Below, piece after piece: positions 19,771 to 29,540 of a DNA stretch of 32,668 bases. Source of the DNA: Chara braunii. Lineage: Eukaryota > Streptophyta > Charophyceae > Charales > Characeae. A model generated the notes under the pieces. That model saw only the letters and a list, made by a program, of their open reading frames with translations. It did no database searches and was not told where the DNA came from. How positions within the stretch are numbered: the stretch's first letter is position 1; the number at the start of each line of letters is the position of its first letter. The translations under genes were made by a program, and so were the position numbers. The stretch lies in the NCBI GenBank assembly GCA_003427395.1, contig BFEA01000119.1, positions 2,705,413 to 2,738,080 on the forward strand, written 5' to 3'.

Positions 19771-21054
19771 TGGTTCGATTCGCCACTTACCTTGGTGCGC
19801 TGGCGTTATACAGACTTGGTGCGTTGACGATGCTTCTTCGCAGTTGGTTCTTGTGACGTCAGGCCAACATTAGGCGCACGACCTGGGTAGAGAGGTGTCC
19901 GTCAGAAGGCTATACGGCATGGGAAGTCGTGGTTACAGCGGAATGTATGATTGGTGATGGGAGCATGTTGATGTGGCATTTAGCTGAGGTGGCACTTCAT
20001 TGCGTCGTGGGTGGTACCGAGGCTACGACCGGTCATCAAATGAACACTCAGCTCAATTGGTGAGAAATCTGTGGTTGGGGGCAGTTATCTCCAGGTACGT
20101 TGTTCCCTTACCTTATCTACCCTCTCAATCTCTTCTTATGCGAGGAAGTGAGTCCAACTTGAGAGTCCTCTCTTTTGGTGAGGTGTCGAATGCGCGCTAC
20201 CTTGAGAGACGACAATCTTCCCGGAAGCATCTGGAAGGAGAAAGGGCGGTGCCTCTGAAGGGCCCTGGTCGAAGCACTTGGGTCACGGTCACCATGCCAA
20301 CCCAATGGGAGTAAGTCACGCATGCTATGGCTGCTTGTCCATTTTGGCACTTTACTGCGCTATAGAAGTCGTGCCGGGTGTGCCAGCCCATAATAGACGC
20401 TTACCAGACCGTCTATGAATACTTATGGCTGGGGACTCGGTGTTGATACTGGCTGTGATCGTCGTCCTGTCTGCGACGTTAAATAATTCCTGAGGAGATG
20501 GGGGCTCTCCTTAAATCCCTCATGATCAGCCAGATCAAACCGGGTAGTAAGGCTCGTTCTGTACGAGGGTAAATAAGAGTGGATGGGCATGCTTGCTCGG
20601 CAATGACTTGGGGCATAGGGGTGGGCCGACATTACACACGAAGACACTGCTGCTCAAAGATGCTCTTCGGTATGTTGGATTGAGGGGAGGGTAGGTTCTA
20701 ATTGGTGCTCAACTGTAAACACAACTATATCCACTGTTCATACATCTGCAACATATTTTAGTTTTATTGTTGATTAGTTGGTTGACAGACTGCTAACACC
20801 TCACAGACAGTTTTAGTTTAGGACTGTTGTATACTACCCTAGCCAGTTCTTTGCAAAACTTTTGTAAGTGAACTAATCACGATACAACTAGATTATGTTG
20901 ACAGTCTTTTGTGAATGCTGTAGGCTGCCACTTGATCGGTCAAGTACGGGACCTGCCGGACACAATTATTTTTAGAAAATTAGGTGTCGGTCGGACATAT
21001 GCTGTGGTAGGACTCCAACAGGGAGTTGTTGTGCAGATAGTGTTTGCCTAACTG
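19771..21054 (+). other. Element B: 5' leader
   Basis: About 1.28 kb between the primer site and the gag ATG. No open frame resembles a protein. Its length is similar to the leader of element A, but it lacks the CCACGTCAG array. Confidence 0.7.
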
Positions 21055-22170
21055 ATGAGCAGGTCAGACACCGAGGAGGGTGGAGTTGACGATGTGAGAC
21101 TGACACGTTTGAGATCACTTAGGGTCCCGCATGTGTTTCAGACCTTACAACCGGGAGATGAAAGACGGCTTCGTGCCGAAAATAGAGGCCGTGCTCTCGC
21201 AGCAGCCAGGGAAACAGCACTAGCTGCAAGTCAGGCGTTGGCAGCAACAAACGCAGCAGCTAGAGACCAGGCAACAGCAGCCAGAGCAGCAGCAATGGCT
21301 AACGGCGCAGCCTCTGCTGCGTCCTCGTCTGGGACCCAGTTGGGAATGCCCGCTGGGCCCACAGGTACTTCCGGGGCAGTAAGTTCTGGTCAGTCCACAA
21401 GTCAAATGGCGGGCTCGCAGTTAAGCCCGTTGACCCCACGCAGCAGGGAGCTCTTAGAGCTCCAACAAGTCGAAAGGATCCGCGAGCGGTTAGAGAGGGA
21501 ACTGAAGCAAGCAACCGATAAAGAAAAGGAGATAAAAAATAGAACAGCCAGGCTTGATACGTTAGAGGCAAACAAAGCTGCATTGGAGGGTTTGGATGAG
21601 TCAGCCATGACTGACCAAATTAAAGTACTGAAGAACAACGTACTGTCGCTGCATGCGCATGTGGACAGCAGACTGGACTTCATGCAAAACTCTTTGGACC
21701 AGATCTTGGACCTTTTGCAAAGGCCAGGATTTAGGCCAGCAGCACAGTCGCCGTTGCCGTTAACGGCGATGTCAGGCCCCTTTCCGGTACAAGCTGGCAC
21801 ACAGCCAAGTGGTACGTCTGCAGCAGCCGCACAAATTGTTGCTTCTTCTTCTTCTGGTCCAGCGGCAGGTGCTACTCCACAGCCGCAACAAACTGTTCCA
21901 CCACAGGGACAGCAACAAGGTCATTGGTACCCAAAGACCCCTATGAAACCGCCCCTTGCCCTCTCCGGAGAGAAGAAGGACGAGGAAGTCAACACTTGGT
22001 TGAGAACAGTTCCAGTGTGGGTAAGGGCAAAGAGGACTTTGCAGGAGGAGGAGGTGATTACTGCTGCATCTTACCTTGAGGGTAAGGCAGCCAAATGGCT
22101 GGATGGACTAGTAGTGAAGGCCTTCCAAGTGGGTACGGACGACGCATGGCGGACTAGGCTAAGACCCTAA
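21055..22170 (+). pseudogene. Element B: Gag, N-terminal and first capsid half
   Basis: A 371-residue open frame starts at an ATG. It begins acidic/basic (RSDTEEGGVDD), then an Ala-rich helix (residues 40-85), a long charged coiled coil (about 130-220, with ERIRERLERELKQATDKEKE), a Pro/Gln/Ser-rich linker (about 240-295) and the start of the Ty3-type capsid: PLALSGEKKDEEVNTWLRT, then YLEGKAAKWLDGL. It stops at TAA 22168-22170, followed by a TAG six bases on. Downstream codons in the same frame continue the capsid, so both stops are mutations. Confidence 0.88.
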
Positions 22171-22191
22171 CGTTAGAAAGAGTTCTTAGAT

Positions 22192-22749
22192 ATGGTAGAA
22201 GCTCGTTGGCATAATCCACAACAGGCACAAATTGCCACTGATGCGATGCTCAGACTAGACCAAAGAAAGTTCAAGTCAATCAAAGAGCTAAAGTCTACCA
22301 TAGAGAGCCTTATTGTCGTGCCAGGCATACGCTACGATGACCAGGTCTTATTGATCATGTTCGTGAGATGTCTGCCCAAGAATCTCATAAACTTGCTGGC
22401 CAGCGAGGCTCGCCTCGAGTATCATTCGTTTGAGACCTTATCTAGAAAAGCCTTAGACTTAGAGGCTACTCTAGGAAGTGCTCAGCCTACTCAGGTAGAC
22501 ACGAGGAAGAAGAAGAGTCCACAGGAGTGGAAGAAGAAGGGGAGTCGATTGATGATGGTTGAGTCTGACGGGACTCAAACCGAGATCGAGGAACTTTCTG
22601 ACCTGTTGGACAGTGCAGAGTACAACGACGAGGAGACCGCTGAGGGTAGCACCCTCGCCGCAGTTGTAAAGACTAAGGCAGGTGGCCGAGGGAAGGGCCA
22701 TCAAAAAGAGTCGAGGACAGGCCGCCTCCAACCAGACCAAAGTTGCTGA
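22192..22749 (+). pseudogene. Element B: Gag, second capsid half
   Basis: Same frame as the preceding Gag part. It shows the C-terminal capsid helices (FKSIKELKSTIESLIVVPG, VRCLPKNLINLLASEARLEY) and a Lys-rich, acidic tail. The frame is lost within 22682-22749, where the nucleocapsid frame takes over, which points to a small insertion or deletion. Confidence 0.85.
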
Positions 22750-22930
22750 TTGGGTCAAGGCAGGTCTTGATCAGGAAGTGTGGTGGGACCGTAGAGTGAG
22801 TGGTGCTTGCATTAACTGTGGTGAATACGGACACACCCAGTACAAGTGCAAGAACGCAAAGGTCACGCAGAAGATACATCCTAAGGTTGGGGTACCTTCT
22901 TCCCAGGCTTCAAGCTCGGGAAACATGTGA
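22682..22930 (+). pseudogene. Element B: Gag nucleocapsid with zinc knuckle
   Basis: Contains one CCHC zinc knuckle, CINCGEYGHTQYKC (22808-22849, CX2CX4HX4C), flanked by basic residues. The frame ends at TGA 22928-22930. The slippery heptamer G GGA AAC lies four codon positions before the stop (22918-22924), as expected for a gag terminus with -1 frameshifting. Confidence 0.85.
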
Positions 22931-22958
22931 GGCCGGTGGAAGTTTTAGCTGCTTCTAC
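22918..22958 (+). promoter_or_regulatory. Element B: -1 frameshift signal between gag and pol
   Basis: The gag codons TCG GGA AAC contain G GGA AAC (22918-22924), a classic -1 slippery heptamer. About 11 nt later GTGGAAG (22936-22942) pairs with CTTCTAC (22952-22958), with one G-T wobble, around a 9-nt loop. The -1 frame is open past the gag stop (HVRPVEVLAAS) as far as TAA 22981-22983. Frame, heptamer class, spacing and loop length all parallel element A. Confidence 0.65.
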
Positions 22959-22960
22959 TC

Positions 22961-23956
22961 ATGGTGAAGTGGGTCATAGCTAATGACTCTTTAGTCACCC
23001 TGCAGACTCATCCAGACCAAACTATACTCTGTACGTTGGATGCGTCTGATGCCTTAGAAGATTTAGAAAGTGAGTGGTCAAGCAAGGACCCTCGCGAATC
23101 TTGGGTGGCACTAAGAAAAGGTCCTAGAGGGAAACATTTCGTTGTGGAAGTTGTTGTAGGAGACCGCAAATGTGGTGCCTTCATAGACATCGGCTCCACA
23201 CAGAATTACATAAGTCGCGACTGCTTGGAAAGGCTGCACCTACAGGACCGGGTACAGCACCTTAGTAGACCGGTAGCATCTACTTTGGCCAATAAGGAGC
23301 GCATGGTTGTCACAGACTATATCAAGGATGTAGTTTGTACTTTCTTTTATGGAGGAGGGGAACTTGATTATAAGATTTCGTTCCTGGTTAGCGACGACCT
23401 ACCATTTGACATGTTGTTAGGAATGTACTACCTTGAGGTTGCCAAGCCCCAGTTTAACTGGGACAAGAAGGTGCTAATGCATAAGTTGCCTGATGGACGA
23501 AAAGTGAGACTGACTAAGTTCAAAGCCAGTAGTATAATCGATACCTATGCCTGCTTGTGTGCATCAGCGTTCTATAACTACTATAAACAGAACCAAGAGG
23601 AGGGTATGTACCTAGTGTATGTCTCTGAGAAAGGGGAGGTCGTTGAAACACCCCCAGAGATAGAACACGTCGTTGCTAAGTTCCTTGATCTGTTCACAAA
23701 GCCCACAGGAGTCGTCGATAGGGAGGTTGTCCACACCATAGAAATCATTCCAGGGAGTAAAACCCCAAAGGGAAGGATCTATAGGATGGCTCCGGCCGAG
23801 TTGGATGAACTTCGGCGACAACTGAAAGAGCTGACAGAAAAGGGATGGATCCGGCCGAGTACTTCCCCCTTCGGATCTCCAGTGCTATTTGTACCGAAGA
23901 AAGGGGGTACATTGAGGATGTGCATTGATTACAGGGCCTCAATGCCATCAAAGTGA
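22961..23956 (+). pseudogene. Element B: protease and N-terminal RT
   Basis: The aspartic protease shows CGAFIDIGSTQNYIS, with the catalytic Asp but Ile where the family has Ser/Thr (DSG or DTG). The second landmark reads LLGMYYLE instead of GMDWL. Both changes suggest loss of function. The RT begins with the HTIEIIPGSKTP linker, KGWIRPSTSPFGSPV and LRMCIDYR. There a missing base (GGGGCCTC to GGGCCTC near 23935) throws the frame, and the next open frame continues the RT. Confidence 0.9.
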
Positions 23957-24945
23957 AAAACGCAGAGCCTCTACCTCGCATAGACGACCTATTGGATAGG
24001 GTGCAGGGATGTAAGTACTATAGCAAGATAGACTTAAAATCCGGCTACCATCAGATAGCAATAAGACCTGAGGATCAACACAAGACTGCTTTTCAGACCA
24101 GATACGGTCTGTATGAGTTTGTAGTGATGCCCTTTGGCCTTTGCAATGCGCCGGGTAAATTCCAGCATGCCATGAATAGGATCTTTCATGACCACTTAGA
24201 TAAGTTTGTCTTTGTCTACCTTGACGATATTCTTATCTTTAGTAAGTCTGTCGAGGAGCATGCACAGCACGTTGAGACTGTACTTTCTCTCCTGCGACAA
24301 CACAAGTATAAGGTCAACCTCGAGAAATGTGAGTTTGGACACACTAACATCTTATACTTGGGTCATGAAGTATCCGCGGAAGGTATTAGGCCGGAAGATG
24401 CGAAGGTGGCTAGTATAAGGTATTGGCCACGACCTCAGACTGTTACTGAGGTCAGATCTTTCTTAGGAATGTGCGGCTACTATAAAAACTTCGTGAAGAA
24501 CTATTCTACAGTCGCCTCTCTTTTGACTGATCTAACTCGACTTGACACGCCGTGGGACTGCAGTGATGAGTGCGAGGCTGCTTTCAAACGATTGAAGCAT
24601 GCACTCATGAATCATGAGGTTCTCATGGTGCCCGATCCTCAGAAGCCATTCATTGTAACTACTGACGCAAGCCAATACGGCATTGGCGCAGTGCTGGCTC
24701 AGCAGTATGGGAAGAAGTTGAGACCGATTGAGTATATGAGCAAAAAGATGCCATCTAAGAAACTGGCGAAGTCCACCTATGAAAGGGAACTCTATGCTCT
24801 CTACAAAGCACTTGTCCATTGGAGACACTTCCTGTTGGGATGGTTTTTCTACTTGAGAACTGACCATCAGACCCTCAAATGGATCAAGACTCAACCGACT
24901 CTTTCTGATGCACTCAAGCGTTGGATTGAGGTCATAGATCAGTAG
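23953..24945 (+). pseudogene. Element B: reverse transcriptase and RNase H
   Basis: A 330-residue open frame carries the rest of the RT: YYSKIDLKSGYHQI, FVVMPFGLCNAPGKFQ, the catalytic YLDDILIF (YLDD at 24217-24228) and SFLGMCGYY. RNase H follows, with all of its visible acidic residues: VTTDASQYGIGAVL, YERELYAL and RTDHQTLKWI. Polymerase and RNase H motifs are intact, unlike RNase H in element A. It ends at TAG 24943-24945 after IEVIDQ, where the family usually has an aromatic residue. The frame stays open beyond it. Confidence 0.95.
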
Positions 24946-25485
24946 GACTTCAAGCTAGAGTATCTGAAGGGAGAGTACAACAAGGTTGCAAATGCGTTGT
25001 CCCGTAGAGCAGACTACCTAGGGACGCTAGTTTATGAGCTCGGTGTATCTGAGGAACTAACTCAATCGCTGGTGGGAGCCTATCAGGAAGACCCTGTCTC
25101 GATGGACATCATACGTAAACTTCAGGCAAAAGACAAGGCCACAAAGGATGAGTTTGTGATGGTGGACGGGATTCTCTTTCTTGATAAGGCCGGATTTAAA
25201 AGGCTAGTTGTTCCATCTAGTGAACGTTTGTGTAGTTTATTCTCAGGAGAATGTCATGACGCAACCGGACACTTTGGCTACAAAAAGACGAGTGTCAATC
25301 TAGTACAACGATTTTGGTGGCCCGGAATCCTAGAAGATGCAAAGAAGTATGTTGAGGCCGGTCAGGTCTGTCAGCGGGACAAGCCGCGAACTCAAGCACC
25401 GCTTGGGTTGCTGAAGCCCTTACCTATCCCCGCTGGTCCAGGACAGTGTTTCCATGGATTTCATGGACACCCTGGTGACCAGTAG
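24946..25485 (+). pseudogene. Element B: RNase H-integrase linker and zinc finger
   Basis: Continues in the same frame after the TAG: DFKLEYLKGEYNKVANALSR, then the integrase N-terminus. The HHCC zinc finger shows ECHDATGHFG and FWWPGI, but its first cysteine is Gly (EAGQVCQ instead of the usual CxxC), so zinc binding is probably lost. After PIPAGPGQ one base is missing (about 25440-25455) and the catalytic core continues in the next frame. Confidence 0.92.
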
Positions 25486-26077
25486 GAATGGCAAGAGGCA
25501 CATCTTTGTCATCATAGACCGATTCACCAAGTACGCTAGACTAATTGCCATGCCAGAGACCGCAAGGACTGAACACGTCATCAAGTTGTTTTTGGACAAC
25601 TGGGTGCGTGATTTTGGATTACCGAAGTCAATCATTAGTGACAGAGATGTCCGTTTCACAAGTGAGCTGTGGAAGAACAATGTTGAACAGATGGGCAGTC
25701 AACTTCATATGACTTCAGGGAATCATCCCGAAGCAAACGGACAGGCCGAGCAGATGAACAGAGTTGTACAACACTTGCTGAGGCATTACATCAAGCCCAG
25801 CCAGGATGACTGGGATGAAAAATTGCCTCTCATCGCCAACCTGTACAACAATGCTGTACACAGCAGTACCGACGTCAGTCCTAACCAGCTACACTTGGGA
25901 TGGAAGCCTAGATCAGCACTGGACTTCCTCCTGCCTGAAAACCGATCCTCTGCAACTCCAGGCACACTTGAGTACGGTGTGCAGTATGAGAAGTTCCTAC
26001 AGCAAGCTGTCGAGCATATCAAGAAATCTCAGCAAGCAATGATTGCTTCTGAGAACAAACATCGCCGACAGTCTTGA
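25454..26077 (+). pseudogene. Element B: integrase catalytic core
   Basis: All three catalytic acidic residues are visible: MDFMDTLVTS, ISDRDVRFTS and EANGQAEQMNR (D, D, E). The core is followed by the helical region PNQLHLGWKPRS and the KHRRQS basic stretch, then a TGA at 26075-26077. The frame continues past the stop into the GPY/F module. Confidence 0.94.
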
Positions 26078-26500
26078 TTTCAAGTAGGGGAACGGGTCTG
26101 GATCAAGGCTAGTGAGCTAGGACAGGAATTCAGAATCTCTCGTAAACTAATGTCTCAGTATTTTGGTCCCTGGGAAGTCCTGGATATAGTTGGGGATGAG
26201 ATGGATGGTCCTACCTATGTTATCCGCATCCCTGGTCACTTACGCACTCACCCTGTCTTTCATGCCTCAAAGCTTGCACCTTTCGCTGAGACAGATCAAT
26301 TCCCTTCAAAGAGATCGATGTTGCCCCCAACCATGGATGGCCAAGTGGACATCGACGACATTGTGGATCACAGAGACCTGCCTATTCCAAAGCCACTGGG
26401 TAGAGGAAGACCTCCCAAGCCCAAGAGAGAATATCGCGTCAGATTCAGGCATCATACGGATCCAAGAAGATCGGTGGTTTACCAGAGAGGAACTGATTGA
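26078..26500 (+). pseudogene. Element B: GPY/F module and first part of chromodomain
   Basis: In frame with the catalytic core after its TGA: VWIKASELG, then YFGPWEVLDIVGDEMDGPTY (the GPY/F landmark) and HPVFHASKL. The chromodomain starts with DIDDIVDHR. Between its first strand and the next (YRVRFRHH) sits GRGRPPKPKR (26399-26428), which looks like an AT-hook (core RGRP in a basic context). Frame is lost at about 26455-26470, so the last residues before the stop are out of frame. Confidence 0.88.
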
Positions 26501-26564
26501 CACAACTCCTCAAGTGGTGGCAGAATATGAGAGGATGTTAAGAGGGAAGGCACCTGTGAAGTAA
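26450..26564 (+). pseudogene. Element B: C-terminal end of chromodomain
   Basis: In a third frame one reads IQEDRWFTREELIDTTPQVV and then a helix with YERMLRGK, matching the end of the element A chromodomain (EDRWFSEREI...). Translation ends at 26564, about 25 bases before the polypurine tract. Confidence 0.85.
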
Positions 26565-26588
26565 GCATCTCAGCGGACTTTCGAAGCT

Positions 26589-26601
26589 AAGGGGGATGGA
26601 A
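26589..26601 (+). other. Element B: polypurine tract
   Basis: AAGGGGGATGGAA directly abuts the 3' LTR. It has one T in 13 bases. This is the expected primer for plus-strand cDNA synthesis. Confidence 0.85.
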
Positions 26602-27645
26602 TGTGAGGATTGAGCCCTCAAAAAGGGTCTTGCTGTGATGTACATGTTCTGGGCTAAGGCCCCTAGCAAGCCTCGTGCCCCCCCTAAGTGAAGGCAGGCC
26701 AGCAAATCAACGAGAGCCCTTTGTTCAAACATTTCACGAAGTGGGGTCCATACAGTTGCCGCACGCTAGTTGGTTGGAGTGCACCGAGTATCGGATCTCT
26801 GCAAATGCAGAAAATCCTAGGGCCCCAGAATTGGTTAGGCCCTGGGCACATAAACGTGAGGCCGACAATGCATGCTGGATATAGAGGCCGAAAATGCCAA
26901 TGGGAAACCGGTCTACTATCTGAATCTGGCCGCAGGCCTTGATGAAAGAGGCACAACTTTATCTCCTGGGCCCCAACTGCATTGGGCCTGGGTACAGGTA
27001 CTGGGGCCCAGGCCCAGGCTCAAGGGAGGCCGCCCACACGCAACACCGGCATATAGGCAGGGAGGGCGAGCGGGCAGGGATCTTGGCCATTGCGAGCAAC
27101 GCCGACACGCTACTGCATTGAGAGTGTGTCTGCGTTGCGCTGGGTTGAGGGAGGGCAGGCTGGCGCTAAGCGGCAGAGCGCAACCTGGGCGCACGGCGCT
27201 GGCGGCCATAGCCGGGCTGCCTTTGGGCGCAGAGAAGGTGAAGGGCGAAGGTGGTTCTTCGGAGGTGAACGACGTTGTGTGGGATAACAAGGGAGAGTGA
27301 GGGTGAAGAGAGGGACATACCTGGTGGATGAGGAGGTCGGCATTGGTGTTGACATCATCACTCGCTGGTCGTCAAGTTGTCTGGTTGCTTCCATGCTGTA
27401 GTTGTAGTGATAGGCTGTAGAGTAGGTAGGGGGCTCGGAGCCATTCAAGAGAAAGAGCTACATTGGGTTATGCTGTTGGTGTTGCCCGATTGGGCTTGGC
27501 ATTGACTCACGATTCTTCTGTATCCTTCTCAAATGGATGGTTACTCGGTTCCATTGTGCTATCTGCTCTTGCTTTGACTACTTGGACTTCAGTGTGATTT
27601 TGCAATCTGGATTTCTGTGCTTCGTCCACATTCATGTTCCTTGCA
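26602..27645 (+). repeat. Element B 3' LTR
   Basis: Starts TGTGAGGATTGAG and ends CCTTGCA, colinear with 18711-19755 with scattered, mostly C/T and G/A differences. Only 1 bp shorter overall than the 5' LTR. Confidence 0.95.
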
Positions 27646-27649
27646 TTTG
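27646..27649. repeat. Target-site duplication of element B, right
   Basis: TTTG after the 3' LTR, matching 18707-18710. Confidence 0.6.
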
Positions 27650-28060
27650 TTAAATGGTCATTTAATAAAGTCCGCGTAAAAACACAATGAAACATTTCAA
27701 ACTATAGGGCTAAAACCTTTAGGTTGAGTGACAAGAATGAATTGGAGTTGAACCGTAAACCGATGAGCCAACAACCGATCTGTTATCAGTGATAACAAGA
27801 GGCCATCCTTATAGGATCAAGCTAAATCTAGTTCAAGTTTTGAATCAGATGATCAAGAGGACCTGTAACACAAGACAGGCCAATCCCCAAACTAGGTCTA
27901 TAAGTCCATGGAGAATAATCTCCATATCACAATCTCACTTAAGCATCGTTCTTAATTGGCTAAGTCTAAATCTATCCCTAAGCAGGTACCTAACGAAGAT
28001 GTAGATTATGGTCAGATCTCCTCTGTACAGAGTGAACCCCCAGAATCGCGACCTGTTAAA
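27650..28060. repeat. Non-genic tract rich in short palindromes
   Basis: No gene. Short perfect inverted repeats follow one another: TTAAATG/CATTTAA (27650-27665), TGTTATCA/TGATAACA around a single G (27781-27797), ATGGAGA/TCTCCAT around ATAA (27908-27925) and the 12-bp palindrome CTCTGTACAGAG (28021-28032). Confidence 0.5.
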
Positions 28061-28074
28061 ATACAACCTATCTC

Positions 28075-28650
28075 CTTTAAATTAAGAAAATTTTGGCAGT
28101 GCTTCTCGTAGGGAAAGTGTCTTCTCATAACTTATATTAACTCAACTATGAAAACAAAAACAATCTCTAAATCTGGAAAGTTAAATTTTGTCCAACTTCC
28201 TGAATTGGTAAAAATTTGGGCAGCACTCCCTTTAGAAAAGAAAACTTTCCAAATTTTTACCAAATCAGATATGAACCCAGAGCAAAACATGAGTTCAACT
28301 AAGACAAAATTTAACCAACTCCTTAGATTTGTAAAAATTTCGGCAGCACTCCTTTTAGAAAAGTGTTAATCCAAGATTTACACAAAACTAAGTTCAAACT
28401 CTAAAGTGCCTTTGACTTCTCAAGGTCAAATTTTGTCAACTCCCTGAATTAGCAAAAATTTGGGTAGCACTCCCTTTAGTAAAGGAGACTTTTCATATTT
28501 TTACTAAGACATATATATAAAAGTTAGACAAGCTGAACTTTAAAAAGACAAAATATGACTAACTCCTTGGTTTTGTAAAAATTTCGGCAGCGTTTCCCGT
28601 AGAGAAAGTGGCTTGCCAAGATTTGTACAAGACCAAGTATAACAAATGAT
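28075..28650. repeat. ~122-bp tandem repeat with long hairpins
   Basis: Five units, marked by GGCAG/GGTAG at 28095, 28219, 28342, 28463 and 28586 (spacing 121-124). The core resembles AAAATTTSGGCAGCACTCC then TTTAGAAAAG. In four units an upstream arm pairs with a downstream arm around a 27-31 nt loop: 28200-28219 with 28249-28268 (19 of 20), 28328-28343 with 28371-28386 (12 of 16), 28449-28462 with 28494-28507 (12 of 14) and 28566-28587 with 28616-28637 (18 of 22, plus two wobbles). Confidence 0.8.
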
Positions 28651-28922
28651 CCCAGAAAATGCAGAAATTGACCTAAGTAAAATAAACTTAACACTGAAAA
28701 TGCATGAATTGAAACTAAACTCCTATGGCTCTAGCACGTGGCGAGCAACTAAAGCAACTACCTATCAACTGAAACTTAAACTAAGTAGTGATCTCACTCA
28801 ATCACATGCAAGGCCAAACCACATTGGTAAGTACTCTCACCTACCCAAAGTCAAATTCTCATAAATAGTGCATGTTACTTTCAAATGATTTATCCTTCGT
28901 ACCCAACTTACATATGGCACGG

Positions 28923-29537
28923 TGCTAGACCATTCAGCTTAGAAATAATGTCTAGCATGCCTTTAAGATATACACGAATAGGTTGCACAACTATTTTTCT
29001 CTTTTTTGGGCATATGACTAGACCATTCAGCTTAGAAATGATGTATAGTCGCCCGAAACTGTTTAATATCCAAAATTTAATAGTTTTCTGACTTTGTTCT
29101 AAAAAAGAAATGAAAATATGGGCAGGGGAGTGAGCCATTCATCTTAGAAACAATGCTCAGCTTGCCCAGATTACTTCCAATTATACTAGTATTTTCCCTT
29201 CCCTTCTTAATGATATGGCTTAGTGTTGGACCATTCAACTTAGAAACAATGCCCAACTGCCAGTTCACATGCAAATATAAGTGAAATATTTTCTGTTATA
29301 CTTAGTTTACTCTTATGTGCGTGACTTCAAGCTAAACCATTCAACTTATAAACAATGCTTAGCATTCGACAAAAAATCCTCCCTCATAATAAAACAAAAG
29401 ATTAAACCCTTCAGCCTGACAAAGCCTTAGAAATAAACAGAGCAACCAGGCCATTCAACTTAAAAACAATGCCTGGTCCTTCATAAAACAATCAAATAAA
29501 CATAACCCTGGGCCATTCAACTTAGAAATTATGCCCA
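28923..29537. repeat. Seven hairpins with a conserved 19-nt loop
   Basis: Each copy has a 19-nt loop close to CATTCARCTTAGAAACAAT, flanked by arms that differ between copies yet pair. They are TGCTAGAC/GTCTAGCA (28923-28957), GACTAGAC/GTATAGTC (29016-29050, one mismatch), TGAGC/GCTCA (29131-29159), GTTGGAC/GCCCAAC (29225-29257, one mismatch), GCTAAAC/GCTTAGC (29331-29363, one mismatch), ACCAGGC/GCCTGGT (29445-29477) and TGGGC/GCCCA (29509-29537). A decayed copy lies near 29400-29435. Confidence 0.85.
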
Positions 29538-29540
29538 ATT

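Larger units (their letters stand above)
18711..27645 (+). mobile_element. Element B: Ty3/gypsy chromovirus, degenerate
   Basis: An 8.9-kb plus-strand LTR retrotransposon with near-equal LTRs (18711-19755 and 26602-27645), TG/CA ends, a perfect iMet primer site, a strong polypurine tract and a 4-bp target duplication, so it was inserted by normal integration. The gag-pol order is the same as in element A, but the LTRs are unrelated at sight, so it is a different family. In the first 430 aligned LTR bases I count about 20 differences, nearly all transitions. The coding part has several frameshifts and in-frame stops, so the copy cannot move by itself. Confidence 0.96.

Noticed and set aside
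28923-29537. CRISPR array
   Set aside because: The conserved part is a hairpin loop with variable paired arms and irregular spacing (44-112 bp), and the context is eukaryotic with no cas genes.
28923-29537. Integron attC-like sites
   Set aside because: Variable paired stems recall attC, but there are no cassette ORFs, no integrase gene of that type and no attC core triplets at the arm ends. The setting is a eukaryotic repeat region.
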